DNA of 64,000 bases from Janthinobacterium agaricidamnosum NBRC 102515 = DSM 9628. GTDB taxonomy: Bacteria > Pseudomonadota > Gammaproteobacteria > Burkholderiales > Burkholderiaceae_D. The stretch is from contig NZ_HG322949.1 in NCBI RefSeq assembly GCF_000723165.1, forward strand, positions 430,687-494,686, written 5' to 3'. This document shows, one piece after another, positions 37,131 to 45,221 of this stretch. The notes below the pieces were generated by a model that was given only the letters and a program-made list of their open reading frames with translations, searched no databases and was not told the DNA's origin. Every line of letters begins with the position of its first letter. Position 1 is the first letter of the stretch. Both the position numbers and the translations under genes were made by a program.

Positions 37131-38045
37131 ATGCAAAACATCGCCTTCATAGGCTTGGGCAATATGGGTGCGCCGATGGCGCGCAATTTGCTGGCCGCCG
37201 GTTTCAAGGTCAGCGTATTCGACCTGGCGCCGGCCGCCGTGGCCGCGCTGGCGCAGGCGGGCGCCACGGCGGCGGGGTCGGCCGCCGACGCGGTGCGCCA
37301 GGCCGATGCCGTGATCACCATGTTGCCAGCCAATCAGCACGTGCAAGACTTGTATCTGGCGGCTGGCGGTGTGCTCGATACGGCGGCGCCCGGGGCCTTG
37401 CTGATCGATTGCAGCACCATCGCCGCAGATGTCGCGCGGCAAGTATCCGACGCGGCGCAGGCGCGCGGTTTCGCGATGCTCGATGCGCCCGTGTCCGGCG
37501 GCACCGCCGGCGCGGCGGCCGGCACCTTGACGTTTATCGTCGGCGGCGCAGCGGAGGCGCTGGAGCGCGCGCGGCCGCTGCTGGAAAAAATGGGCAAGAA
37601 TATTTTCCATGCGGGCGGCGCCGGCGCCGGCCAGGTGGCCAAGATTTGCAACAACATGTTGCTGGGTATCTTGATGGCGGGCACCGCGGAAGCGCTGAAC
37701 CTGGGCGTGGCCCATGGCCTGGATCCGAAAGTGCTGTCCGACATCATGGCCAAGAGTTCCGGCCGCAACTGGACGCTGGAAGTGTATAACCCGTGGCCGG
37801 GCGTGATGGAGACGGCGCCCGCGTCGCGCAATTACAGCGGCGGTTTCGGCACCGCGCTGATGTTGAAAGATCTGGGCCTGGCCCAGCAATCGGCGTTGTC
37901 GGCCCATGCGGCGACGCCGCTGGGCGGTTTGACGCGGCAACTGTTCCAGATGCACCAGCAAAACGGCCATGGCCAGCTGGACTTTTCCAGCATCGTGCAA
38001 CTGTTTCATCCAGTGATAGACCAGTCGTCCGGCAAGAAGCTTTAA
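37131..38045 (+). CDS. mmsB: 3-hydroxyisobutyrate dehydrogenase
   Basis: 304 residues from the ATG at 37131 (GGAG upstream). N-terminal NAD-binding fold MQNIAFIGLGNMGAPMARNL, substrate-binding DAPVSGGTAGAAAGTLTFIV near 122 and catalytic lysine in AKICNNMLLGILMAGTAEAL near 170. It oxidises 3-hydroxyisobutyrate to methylmalonate semialdehyde, the substrate of MmsA. Last gene of the operon. Confidence 0.95.
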   Translation: MQNIAFIGLGNMGAPMARNLLAAGFKVSVFDLAPAAVAALAQAGATAAGSAADAVRQADAVITMLPANQHVQDLYLAAGGVLDTAAPGALLIDCSTIAADVARQVSDAAQARGFAMLDAPVSGGTAGAAAGTLTFIVGGAAEALERARPLLEKMGKNIFHAGGAGAGQVAKICNNMLLGILMAGTAEALNLGVAHGLDPKVLSDIMAKSSGRNWTLEVYNPWPGVMETAPASRNYSGGFGTALMLKDLGLAQQSALSAHAATPLGGLTRQLFQMHQQNGHGQLDFSSIVQLFHPVIDQSSGKKL

Positions 38046-38052
38046 AACAGGC

Positions 38053-38081
38053 AAAAAAAAGCCCGCTGGTGAAAGCGGGCT
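38053..38081 (-). terminator. Terminator-type hairpin after mmsB, T-run on the minus strand
   Basis: AGCCCGCT (38060-38067) and AGCGGGCT (38074-38081) with loop GGTGAA. The A8 run lies before the stem on the plus strand, so the canonical U-tract belongs to minus-strand transcripts coming from the lipoprotein genes at 38233-39511. For mmsB the hairpin lacks a U-tract but could still help end transcription. Confidence 0.75.
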
Positions 38082-38114
38082 AAATCCAATTCTTGGAAGA
38101 GTTGGAGGAGACAG

Positions 38115-38183
38115 ATGCATTATGCTGCGTTGCCGCATATAACACCAATTTATCTTTCACATACCAAATATAAGGCATGGTGA
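38115..38183 (+). CDS. Possible 22-residue small ORF with strong ribosome site
   Basis: ATG at 38115 is preceded by GGAGGAG at 4-base spacing, an unusually strong Shine-Dalgarno for this window. It encodes MHYAALPHITPIYLSHTKYK plus AW and stops at 38183. A hairpin (TCCAA/TTGGA with TCTT/AAGA, 38084-38105) precedes it, and TATGCTGC/GCCGCATA near its start is almost palindromic. It could instead be an operator or RNA structure. Function unknown; I give it low weight. Confidence 0.3.
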   Translation: MHYAALPHITPIYLSHTKYKAW

Positions 38184-38232
38184 TATCTTGCCTGTCTGAT
38201 CCATTCCGGCGCCGTGCGCCGGAGGTGATTGA

Positions 38233-38841
38233 TCATTTTGGCACGCAGGCGACGCCGACGTTGGTGACTGCCGCTTCACCCATGGTGCCGGTGCCGTTGG
38301 TGACGCTGCACGTCAGGCCTGGTGGCTGGGTCACCACGCCGACGCTGTAGAACGTGCCAAACGGTACCTTGTCGGCGAACGTGAAGGTAGTCGCGGCCGC
38401 CGCCGGCAAGACGGTGGTGGTATTACTGCCATTGCCCAGTTCCAGGCCGGCCACGGTCAGGCCGGTGATGGTGCCGCCCAGCGCATAGCTGTTTTGCACG
38501 CAGATAAAGGGAACCAGAATCGATGGGAATTGGCCGGCCGAACCCGACGCGGGGGAGGGCGGCGGGGTGACGCTGTTCAGATCCACGCCGCAGGTCATGT
38601 GCTGTGGCTGGGTCTGTACGACAATATTGTATTCCGTGCCATAGTCTATGCTTTTCGGGAAGGTGAACGAGGTGGCGCCGACCGGCAGCGATACCGTGTC
38701 GCCATTGTTGGCCATCACCAGGCCGGGATTGTTCAAATTGCGGATCGTACCGTTGACGCTGAACGATGCTTTACCGCCGCAAGCGCTCAGCGCCACGCTG
38801 ATCAGCAGCGCCACCAGGGGGCGCAGGCAGGATAATTTCAT
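38233..38841 (-). CDS. Lipoprotein with repeated ~80-residue domain (paralogue A)
   Basis: 202 residues from the ATG at 38841 (GGAG upstream). Lipobox SALSACGG near residue 20, so exported and lipid-anchored. Two diverged copies of a beta-rich repeat follow, with the pattern GTIxGLxxxGLxLxNG ... FTF ... Y.V.V.TQPxxxTC ... V.C. The first copy is degenerate with an insertion rich in Pro/Ser (PPPSPASGSAG). Paired cysteines in each copy may form disulfides. No known function. Confidence 0.75.
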   Translation of the reverse strand: MKLSCLRPLVALLISVALSACGGKASFSVNGTIRNLNNPGLVMANNGDTVSLPVGATSFTFPKSIDYGTEYNIVVQTQPQHMTCGVDLNSVTPPPSPASGSAGQFPSILVPFICVQNSYALGGTITGLTVAGLELGNGSNTTTVLPAAAATTFTFADKVPFGTFYSVGVVTQPPGLTCSVTNGTGTMGEAAVTNVGVACVPK

Positions 38842-38932
38842 GTATTTCTCCAGATATAAAAATGTAAGGGAGCAAGCGGTAAGGAAACAAGTACCGCCGG
38901 CGCCGCCGGGGCGCCGCGACAAGCCGCTGATA

Positions 38933-39511
38933 TTATGGGGTGGTGCAACTTACTTGCAGGTTGTTGACGTTGGCCGAGCCCAGGCGGCCCACGCCATTGG
39001 CGATCGAGCAAGTCTGGCCGTCAGGCTGGTGCAGCACGGTGACGGTGTACGCGGAGCCGTCGCCGACAGTGCCGCCGAAAGTGAAGTTGGTGGCGTTGGC
39101 CGGCGGGCTGGTGGCATCTGCGCCATTGACCAGGATCAAACCGTTGGTGGTCAAGCCGGTAATGGTGCCGCCCAGGGTGTACTGGTCGGTCAGGCAACTG
39201 ACGATCACCGTATTGACATTGAAATTGTTGGCCTTGCCTTGGCCATTGGTGACGGTGCATTTCGCGCCGGTCGGCTGTTGCTGGACCTGCACGTTGTAGG
39301 TGGCGTCGCTGCCGATCAGGTCGTTGAACACAAAGGTGGTGGCGCCGGAGGAGACCGTGACCGTTGACGCGCCGTTGGACAAGATCAAGCCGGTCTTGGC
39401 CAGGCCAGTGATGGCGCCACCCAGATACAGATTGCCGCTGCCGCCGCCACATGCCGCCAGGCTCAGTGCGCATGCCGCCGCCACGATCGGGCGCAGATAC
39501 AAACTTTTCAT
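38933..39511 (-). CDS. Lipoprotein with repeated ~80-residue domain (paralogue B)
   Basis: 192 residues from the ATG at 39511 (GGAG upstream). Lipobox LSLAACGGG near residue 20. Two good copies of the same repeat, starting LYLGGAITGLAKTGLILSNG and YTLGGTITGLTTNGLILVNG, each ending in a C...V.C pair. It lies 91 bases upstream of paralogue A on the same strand; the two arose by tandem duplication. Function not recognised. Confidence 0.75.
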   Translation of the reverse strand: MKSLYLRPIVAAACALSLAACGGGSGNLYLGGAITGLAKTGLILSNGASTVTVSSGATTFVFNDLIGSDATYNVQVQQQPTGAKCTVTNGQGKANNFNVNTVIVSCLTDQYTLGGTITGLTTNGLILVNGADATSPPANATNFTFGGTVGDGSAYTVTVLHQPDGQTCSIANGVGRLGSANVNNLQVSCTTP

Positions 39512-39679
39512 AAATTCTCCAAAAACAGGTAAGGACGCGCAACGCCGACACTTGCGCAGTTTGATATACATTAACAATTGGCGTCTATTTTAGTCTATCT
39601 GGTTCGGCGATTGATCTCCTCTTGTATCTCCCTGTAACAAATTATCTATTGCCACGGCGAGAGGCGGCACCATGGGCGC

Positions 39680-39704
39680 GGCCCAAGGGCGTGGCCCAAG
39701 GGCG
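39680..39704. repeat. 12-bp tandem repeat upstream of the HAD gene
   Basis: GGCCCAAGGGCG at 39680-39691 and again at 39693-39704, separated by one base, in the gap between the lipoprotein genes and the phosphatase. No function is apparent. Confidence 0.5.
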
Positions 39705-39789
39705 AAGCTTTTATGCGCTGCCTCGGATAAATGCGACAATACGTTTTATGCAGGTTCGCCGCACCTTTCCTTTTGACCCGATGAGATCC

Positions 39790-40497
39790 ATGACCCATGT
39801 CCGCCCCAAAGCCATCTTGTTCGACCTCGACGATACGCTGTGGCCGATCGGCCCGGTCATCGAACGGGCGGAAACGCTGTTGCATGATTGGCTGACATTG
39901 CATGCGCCACGGGTGGCGCAACAGTTTTCGATCCGTGAACTGCGCCGGCGCAGGCTGGCCTTGCTGGCGGAACAGCCGCATTTCCATATCGACCTGGGCG
40001 CTTTGCGCCGCGCCGGCTTGCTGGAAGTATTCGCGCTGGCCGGTGAAGATGTGGCCAAGGTGGATGCCGCGATGGCGCTGTTCATGGCGGCGCGCAATGT
40101 CGTCACGCCTTACGGCGATGTGTTGCCGGGCCTGCAGCGCTTGAAGGATCAATTGTTGCTTGGTTCGATATCGAATGGCGTTGCCGACCTTGAAGTGATC
40201 GGCATGGCCCACCATTTCAAGGTATCGCTGGCGGCGTGCGATTTCGGCCGGGCCAAGCCGGATGCGGCGATTTTCCTGGCCGCCTGCGCAGCGCTGGGGG
40301 TTGCGCCGCACGAGGCGATTTATGTCGGCGACGACTTGCGGCTGGATGTCGCGGGTGCGCAAAACGCCGGCATGCGGGCGGTCTGGATGAACCGCGCCGG
40401 CAGCGACGCGCATCTGGCGGCGGGCATCGTGCCGGATGCGATGTGCGCCTCATTCGATGAGTTGATCGCGTGGCTCGCAGTCGAACTGCAAGATTGA
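39790..40497 (+). CDS. HAD-family hydrolase (subfamily IA)
   Basis: 235 residues from the ATG at 39790; an ATG three codons earlier and a longer open frame also exist and the ribosome sites do not decide. Motif I FDLDDTLWP (nucleophile and acid Asp) at 9-17, motif II SISNG near 122, motif III lysine in GRAKPDAAIF near 155 and motif IV YVGDDLRLDVAGA near 178. Likely a phosphatase of small metabolites; a pyrimidine 5'-nucleotidase role is possible but unproven. It is followed by hrcA after 91 bases. Confidence 0.85.
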   Translation: MTHVRPKAILFDLDDTLWPIGPVIERAETLLHDWLTLHAPRVAQQFSIRELRRRRLALLAEQPHFHIDLGALRRAGLLEVFALAGEDVAKVDAAMALFMAARNVVTPYGDVLPGLQRLKDQLLLGSISNGVADLEVIGMAHHFKVSLAACDFGRAKPDAAIFLAACAALGVAPHEAIYVGDDLRLDVAGAQNAGMRAVWMNRAGSDAHLAAGIVPDAMCASFDELIAWLAVELQD

Positions 40498-40512
40498 TGT
40501 GCCGTCATCGCG

Positions 40513-40541
40513 TTGAAAGTGCATAATATGCTTACTTTAGT
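40513..40541 (+). promoter_or_regulatory. Candidate hrcA promoter with palindrome in the spacer
   Basis: TTGAAA (40513-40518), 17 bases, TTTAGT (40536-40541), 48 bases before hrcA. The spacer holds the perfect palindrome GCATAATATGC (40521-40531). No CIRCE element is visible here, so HrcA does not obviously control its own gene. Confidence 0.35.
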
Positions 40542-40588
40542 AGCAAAACAGAACAGTCTTTACCCGCGCATCTGGCGAGAATAAACCT

Positions 40589-41608
40589 ATGCAACTCGAT
40601 ATCCGAGCCAAAACACTCTTGAAAGCCCTGGTCGAACGGTATATCGCCGACGGCCAGCCGGTAGGGTCGCGCGCGCTGTCGAAAATTTCCGGCCTGGATG
40701 TGTCGCCGGCCACTATCCGCAACATCATGGCCGACCTGGAAGAACTGGGTTATGTCTCCAGCCCGCACACCTCGGCCGGCCGGATTCCGACCCCGCGCGG
40801 CTACCGCATCTTTGTCGACACGCTGTTGACGGTGCAGCATATCGATGAACAGTCGGTCGAGTCGCGCATGCGGCTGCAGCAATTGCAGCAGCCGCAAAAG
40901 ATGATCGCCAACGCGGCGCAAATGCTGTCGTCGCTGTCGCAATTCGCCGGCGTGGTGCTGAGTCCGCGGCGCGAATCGGTGTTCCAGCAAATCGAATTTC
41001 TGCGCCTGTCTGAAAAACGCATCTTGCTGGTGATCGTCGGTCCGACCGGCGACGTGCAAAACCGCTTGCTGCTGACCGAGGCCGACTATACACCGGCGCA
41101 ACTGATACAGTCGGCCAACTACATCAACCAGAATTACGGCGGCCTGTCGTTCGACGACGTGCGCATCCGCCTGCAAGCCGAGTTGCGCCAGTTGCGCGAC
41201 GATATGGGCAGTTTGATGCAGGTGGCGGTGGAAGCGGGCAGCGAAGTGATGGCCGACCATAGCGACGACATGGTGATCGCCGGCGAACGCAATTTGCTCA
41301 GTGTCAGCGACCTGTCGTCGAACATGACGTCGCTGCGCCAGATGTTCGACATGTTCGAACAAAAGACCGGCTTGATGCAGCTGCTGGATGTGTCGAGCAA
41401 GGCGACCGGGGTGCAGATTTTCATCGGCGGCGAATCGAACCTGGTGCCGATGGATGAAATGAGCGTGGTCACCGCGCCGTATGGCGTCAACGGCAAGATC
41501 GTCGGCACGCTGGGCGTGATCGGACCGACCCGGATGGCCTACGAGCGCGTGATACCGATTGTCGATATCACCGCCAAACTCCTATCGAACGCGCTCAGCC
41601 ATCATTAA
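40589..41608 (+). CDS. hrcA: Heat-inducible transcription repressor HrcA
   Basis: 339 residues. Winged-helix N-terminus with the family start [20 protein letters not shown] and PVGSRALSK, then [20 protein letters not shown] and HTSAGRIPT; the C-terminal GAF-like domain ends [20 protein letters not shown]. HrcA binds CIRCE sites before groE and dnaK operons and is kept active by GroEL. No chaperone genes are in the window. It converges on fur. Confidence 0.95.
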   Translation: MQLDIRAKTLLKALVERYIADGQPVGSRALSKISGLDVSPATIRNIMADLEELGYVSSPHTSAGRIPTPRGYRIFVDTLLTVQHIDEQSVESRMRLQQLQQPQKMIANAAQMLSSLSQFAGVVLSPRRESVFQQIEFLRLSEKRILLVIVGPTGDVQNRLLLTEADYTPAQLIQSANYINQNYGGLSFDDVRIRLQAELRQLRDDMGSLMQVAVEAGSEVMADHSDDMVIAGERNLLSVSDLSSNMTSLRQMFDMFEQKTGLMQLLDVSSKATGVQIFIGGESNLVPMDEMSVVTAPYGVNGKIVGTLGVIGPTRMAYERVIPIVDITAKLLSNALSHH

Positions 41609-41646
41609 CGCAGAGAGCGACCGGCTTAACGCGGAGAGCGGCCGGC
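41605..41646. repeat. 21-bp tandem duplication over the hrcA stop
   Basis: TTAACGCRGAGAGCGRCCGGC occurs at 41605-41625 and 41626-41646 with two differences. The first copy includes the hrcA stop codon. It merges into the GC-rich hairpin that follows. Confidence 0.7.
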
Positions 41647-41672
41647 CGGCACCTTTGCGGTGCCGGCCGGCC
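41640..41672. terminator. Strong GC hairpin between convergent hrcA and fur
   Basis: A perfect 14-bp stem: GGCCGGCCGGCACC (41640-41653) and GGTGCCGGCCGGCC (41659-41672), loop TTTGC. It sits 4 bases from the fur stop and 31 from the hrcA stop and could block transcripts from both sides, though neither side has a U-tract. Confidence 0.6.
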
Positions 41673-41676
41673 CGAG

Positions 41677-42108
41677 TCAGGCCGGCTTGTGCGGGCAGGC
41701 GGTCTTGGTGCAATTGCCATAGATCGCCAACGCGTGTTCGGCGATCTTGAAACCGCGCTCTTCCGCCACGCGCTGCTGGCGCACTTCGATCTCTTCATCG
41801 AAGAATTCCTCGACCCGGCCGCAATCGAGGCAGACCAGGTGGTCATGGTGCGAACCTTCGTTGAGTTCGAAAATCGCCTTGCCGGTTTCGAAATGATTCC
41901 TGTTCAGCAAACCTGCTTGCTCGAACTGTGTCAGTACGCGGTACACTGTTGCTAAACCGACATCCATGTTGTCGGCCAACAGAATTTTGTAGACGTCTTC
42001 CGCGGTCAGGTGGCGTACCGGGCTGCTCTGGAAAATATCGAGTATTTTCAGTCGTGGAAGAGTGGCTTTCAGGCCGCTGGCCTTGAGGTCGCTAGGATTG
42101 TTACTCAT
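41677..42108 (-). CDS. fur: Ferric uptake regulator Fur
   Basis: 143 residues from the ATG at 42108; a longer frame adds an atypical N-terminus. DNA-binding winged helix with [15 protein letters not shown] and [20 protein letters not shown]; metal-binding [13 protein letters not shown] near 85 and a second cysteine group CTKTACPH at the end for structural zinc. It represses iron uptake when Fe(II) is present. It diverges from bamE, as is usual in this group (fur-omlA). Confidence 0.96.
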   Translation of the reverse strand: MSNNPSDLKASGLKATLPRLKILDIFQSSPVRHLTAEDVYKILLADNMDVGLATVYRVLTQFEQAGLLNRNHFETGKAIFELNEGSHHDHLVCLDCGRVEEFFDEEIEVRQQRVAEERGFKIAEHALAIYGNCTKTACPHKPA

Positions 42109-42198
42109 GTTTGTTGCTCGTATGTGGGTCAGGTGCTTTATCATATAGCGTTTTAGCCGGGAGCGCCTAGCCTCCTGTTCATCAAATTGAGGTCACTT

Positions 42199-42921
42199 AT
42201 GCGCGTAACACAGGATTTATCGCCGTCTTTCTTGCACCGTATCCAATTCAAGGCGCCGCTACTCGCCGCCGTGATGTGCGCTGTGCTGGCTGTCTCCGGC
42301 TGCGCGGGGCGTAGTGTGCTGGGCGAAAAACCGGCCGCCACCACCGTCGGCGGCCCCGAGGTCGTGCCTGAAAATGGCGCGCAGACCACCACCGTCACCA
42401 AGTTGCAGAAATTTCTGTGGTTTTTCTCGCCATATCGTCCTGTGATCCAGCAAGGCAACTTCATTTCCGAAGAAATGCTGGCGCAAATCAAGGCCGGCAT
42501 GACACGCGACCAGGTGCGTTTTGTCCTGGGCACGCCATTGCTGCAAGATATTTTCCACGCCGACCGCTGGGATTACCCATTCCGCCTGGCCAAGGGCAAT
42601 GGCGAGCTGACCACTAGCCGGGTCGTGATTTTCTTCGATAAAGACGGCAAGGTTGCGCGTTTCGAGGGCGGTAATCTGCCAACCGAGAAAGAATACATTG
42701 CACGCATCGCCGGTCCGGCGCCAGTGATCGAGAAGAAAGACCAGCCAGCCGCCGCACCGGCACCCGCCGCCGCGCCAGCTGCTATGACTGCGCCAGCGGC
42801 AAGCACCTCGGGTGAAACCGTGCCGGCCGCGCCGGTCGTGCCAGTGACGCCGCCGGCAACCCCGGCAGCCGAGCCGGCAACGCAGCCCGCGCCGCAGCCA
42901 GCCGTGCAACCCGTTAAATAA
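42199..42921 (+). CDS. bamE: Outer-membrane assembly lipoprotein BamE (SmpA/OmlA) with long Pro/Ala tail
   Basis: 240 residues from the ATG at 42199 (GAGGT upstream). Lipobox LAVSGCAG near residue 37. The BamE domain includes [11 protein letters not shown], the [16 protein letters not shown] motif near 100 and WDYPF. BamE is part of the BAM complex. From about residue 170 a tail of roughly 70 residues is almost all Pro, Ala, Val and Thr and is absent from the E. coli protein (113 residues); it may span toward the wall. Confidence 0.92.
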   Translation: MRVTQDLSPSFLHRIQFKAPLLAAVMCAVLAVSGCAGRSVLGEKPAATTVGGPEVVPENGAQTTTVTKLQKFLWFFSPYRPVIQQGNFISEEMLAQIKAGMTRDQVRFVLGTPLLQDIFHADRWDYPFRLAKGNGELTTSRVVIFFDKDGKVARFEGGNLPTEKEYIARIAGPAPVIEKKDQPAAAPAPAAAPAAMTAPAASTSGETVPAAPVVPVTPPATPAAEPATQPAPQPAVQPVK

Positions 42922-42941
42922 AAGAATCAGCAGAGAACAGC

Positions 42942-43748
42942 ATGAGTGAATTGAAAATTGCAATCGCCGGCGCCAGCGGGCGCATGGGCCGCATCCTGAT
43001 TGAATCCGTCGACAATGCGCCGGACGCGATCCTGGCCGGCGCGCTCGATATCGCCGCCGCGCCTGGCATCGGCCAGGACGCCGCCGCCTTCCTCGGCAAG
43101 CCGGCCGGCGTCCTGATCGAATCCGACCTGGCCAAAGGCCTGGCCGGCGCCGATTACCTGATCGACTTCACCCGTCCGGAAGGCACGCTGCAACATTTGG
43201 CGTATTGCGCCGAACACGGCATCAAGATGATCATCGGCACCACCGGTTTCGACGCGGCCGGCAAGGCGGCGATCGCCGCCGCCGCCGAAAAGACCGCCAT
43301 CATGTTCGCGCCGAACATGAGCGTCGGCGTCAACGTGACCTTGAAATTGCTGGAGCTGGCCGCCAAGAGCTTGTCCGAAGGCTACGACATCGAAATCATC
43401 GAAGCGCATCACCGCCACAAGGTCGATGCGCCGTCGGGCACCGCGCTGCAAATGGGCGAAGTGGTGGCTGGCGCGCTGGGCCGCGACTTGAAGGAATGCG
43501 CCGTCTACGGCCGCGAAGGCGTGACCGGCGAACGCGATCCGTCGACCATCGGTTTTGCCACCATCCGTGGCGGCGATGTCGTCGGCGACCATACCGTGCT
43601 GTTTGCCGGTATCGGCGAACGCATCGAAATCAGCCATAAATCGAGCAGCCGCGCGACGTATGCGCAAGGTGCCTTGCGCGCCGCCCGCTTCCTGGCCGAC
43701 AAGCCGACCGGCCTGTTCGACATGCAAGACGTGCTGTCGCTGAAATAA
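42942..43748 (+). CDS. dapB: 4-hydroxy-tetrahydrodipicolinate reductase
   Basis: 268 residues. NAD(P)-binding [16 protein letters not shown] at the N-terminus, [13 protein letters not shown] near 72, IGTTGF near 92 and the signature [20 protein letters not shown] near 150 with its catalytic His-His. A step of lysine and diaminopimelate synthesis. It starts 20 bases after bamE, with exbB-like following 15 bases later. Confidence 0.96.
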   Translation: MSELKIAIAGASGRMGRILIESVDNAPDAILAGALDIAAAPGIGQDAAAFLGKPAGVLIESDLAKGLAGADYLIDFTRPEGTLQHLAYCAEHGIKMIIGTTGFDAAGKAAIAAAAEKTAIMFAPNMSVGVNVTLKLLELAAKSLSEGYDIEIIEAHHRHKVDAPSGTALQMGEVVAGALGRDLKECAVYGREGVTGERDPSTIGFATIRGGDVVGDHTVLFAGIGERIEISHKSSSRATYAQGALRAARFLADKPTGLFDMQDVLSLK

Positions 43749-43763
43749 GCCTTCACCACTGCC

Positions 43764-44444
43764 ATGAACCCCGCGCCAGGCCATCCATTCAGTCTGGCGC
43801 AATACTGGGCCCAGGGCGACGCCATCAGCCATGCGGTTGCCTGGCTGTTGCTGTGCATGTCCTTGGCCAGCTGGTATCTGATCTTCGCCAAAAGCTGGAG
43901 TGCGTGGCGCATCCGCCGCAGCGCCGGCACGCTCGACGCTTTCTGGGATGCGCCCGGCTTGGACGATGGACTGGTCGTGCTCGGCCTTACCGACAAGGAA
44001 AAGATTTATCTGCCGCTGGCCGTGCAAGGCGCTGCGCTATCGCAGCGCGGCGCCGGCACGCTGGGCGCCGGGCTGGAGCGCGATGAACAGCTGACCCAGG
44101 TGCTGCGGCTGGCGCTGCACCGTTCCACCCAGCGCCTGGAGAGCGGCCTGGCCGTGCTGGCGTCGATCGGCGCCACCGCGCCGTTTGTCGGGCTGCTGGG
44201 CACGGTATGGGGTATTTACCGCGCGCTGGCCAGCTTGTCGGGACGTGGCGCCGCGCAACTCGAACACCTGGTCGGCCCGGTCGGCGAAGCGCTGATCATG
44301 ACCGCGATCGGTTTGACGGTTGCGATCCCGGCGGTATTGGCCTATAACGGTTTACAGCGCGTGAACCGCCTGACGCTGGCCGAACTGGATGCCTTCGCGT
44401 TCGACTTGCACGCTTGTTTGCGCAGTGCCAATCAGCGCCCGTAA
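43764..44444 (+). CDS. exbB: MotA/TolQ/ExbB proton channel family protein
   Basis: 226 residues with three membrane segments: AVAWLLLCMSLASWYLIFAK near 28, a second around GLAVLASIGATAPFVGLLGTV near 130, and ALIMTAIGLTVAIPAVLAYN near 176. The last two with their small and polar residues are the ExbB/TolQ hallmark. With the downstream ExbD it forms a proton-driven stator. No TonB gene is in the window, so ExbB is inferred rather than TolQ. Confidence 0.85.
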   Translation: MNPAPGHPFSLAQYWAQGDAISHAVAWLLLCMSLASWYLIFAKSWSAWRIRRSAGTLDAFWDAPGLDDGLVVLGLTDKEKIYLPLAVQGAALSQRGAGTLGAGLERDEQLTQVLRLALHRSTQRLESGLAVLASIGATAPFVGLLGTVWGIYRALASLSGRGAAQLEHLVGPVGEALIMTAIGLTVAIPAVLAYNGLQRVNRLTLAELDAFAFDLHACLRSANQRP

Positions 44445-44452
44445 GGATGGAC

Positions 44453-44890
44453 ATGGCATTCGGCTCCTTCAGCAAACACCAGCCGCAGCCGCTGATGGCC
44501 GACATCAATGTCACGCCGATGGTGGACGTGATGCTGGTGCTGCTGGTGATTTTCATCATCGCCGCGCCGGTGTTGACGCAGGCGCTGCAACTGGACTTGC
44601 CGCAGGTACAGCCGTCAGCGGCAAGCCAGCCGGCGGCCGTGGTCAGCGTGTCGATTGATCGCCAAGGCAGGATATTCTGGAATAATGTAGTGCTGGCGCC
44701 GGAAGAACTCGGCATGCGCCTGCAGCAAGCCGCAACACTGGCGCCGCAACCGACATTGCAGTTGCGCGCCGATAAGGACACCCGTTATGAAGTGGTGGCG
44801 CGAGTCATGGCGCAAGCCCAGTCCAGCGGCTTGAGCCGGCTGGCTTTCGTCACCGATGCCGTTGAAGCATCTTTACAAGAAAAGAAATGA
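44453..44890 (+). CDS. exbD: ExbD/TolR biopolymer transport protein
   Basis: 145 residues from the ATG at 44453 (AAGGA at 5-base spacing; another ATG lies two codons upstream). One membrane segment with the proton-path aspartate: INVTPMVDVMLVLLVIFIIA near 18-37. The periplasmic part follows with a Pro/Ser/Ala stretch. It partners the ExbB-like protein 8 bases upstream to energise an outer-membrane process. Confidence 0.88.
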   Translation: MAFGSFSKHQPQPLMADINVTPMVDVMLVLLVIFIIAAPVLTQALQLDLPQVQPSAASQPAAVVSVSIDRQGRIFWNNVVLAPEELGMRLQQAATLAPQPTLQLRADKDTRYEVVARVMAQAQSSGLSRLAFVTDAVEASLQEKK

Positions 44891-44891
44891 T

Positions 44892-45218
44892 ATGCCTAGT
44901 GCTGTATTGAATGGTAAGGACATTAGCGACTGGAGCAGTTTTCATGCTCAATCGAAGACCGCTTTCGGTTTCCCCGAGTTTTACGGCAACAGCATGGATG
45001 CCTGGGTCGATTGCCTCAGTTATTTGCGCGACGCAGACGGCATGAGCACATTCCGCCTGAAAGCCAATGAAGTGCTGGAAATCGTCGTGCAAGATGCCGC
45101 GCTGATGCGGCAGCAAGCGCCCGATATCCTGGAAGAAGTCACGTTCTGCATCGGCGGCATCAATGAGCGGTATGAAGACTATGGCGAAAAACCGGCCCTG
45201 AAGCTGGTTTTGCGCTAA
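44892..45218 (+). CDS. Barstar-family ribonuclease inhibitor (orphan)
   Basis: 108 residues from the ATG at 44892, one base after exbD stops. The barstar core is clear: AVLNGKDIS at the start and GFPEFYGNSMDAWVDCL near 32-48, matching barstar YYGENLDALWDCL. The aspartates equivalent to D35 and D39, which hold barnase, are kept. No barnase-like RNase gene lies nearby. It may protect against a toxin encoded elsewhere, or have a housekeeping role like YhcO-type proteins. Confidence 0.85.
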   Translation: MPSAVLNGKDISDWSSFHAQSKTAFGFPEFYGNSMDAWVDCLSYLRDADGMSTFRLKANEVLEIVVQDAALMRQQAPDILEEVTFCIGGINERYEDYGEKPALKLVLR

Positions 45219-45221
45219 TCC

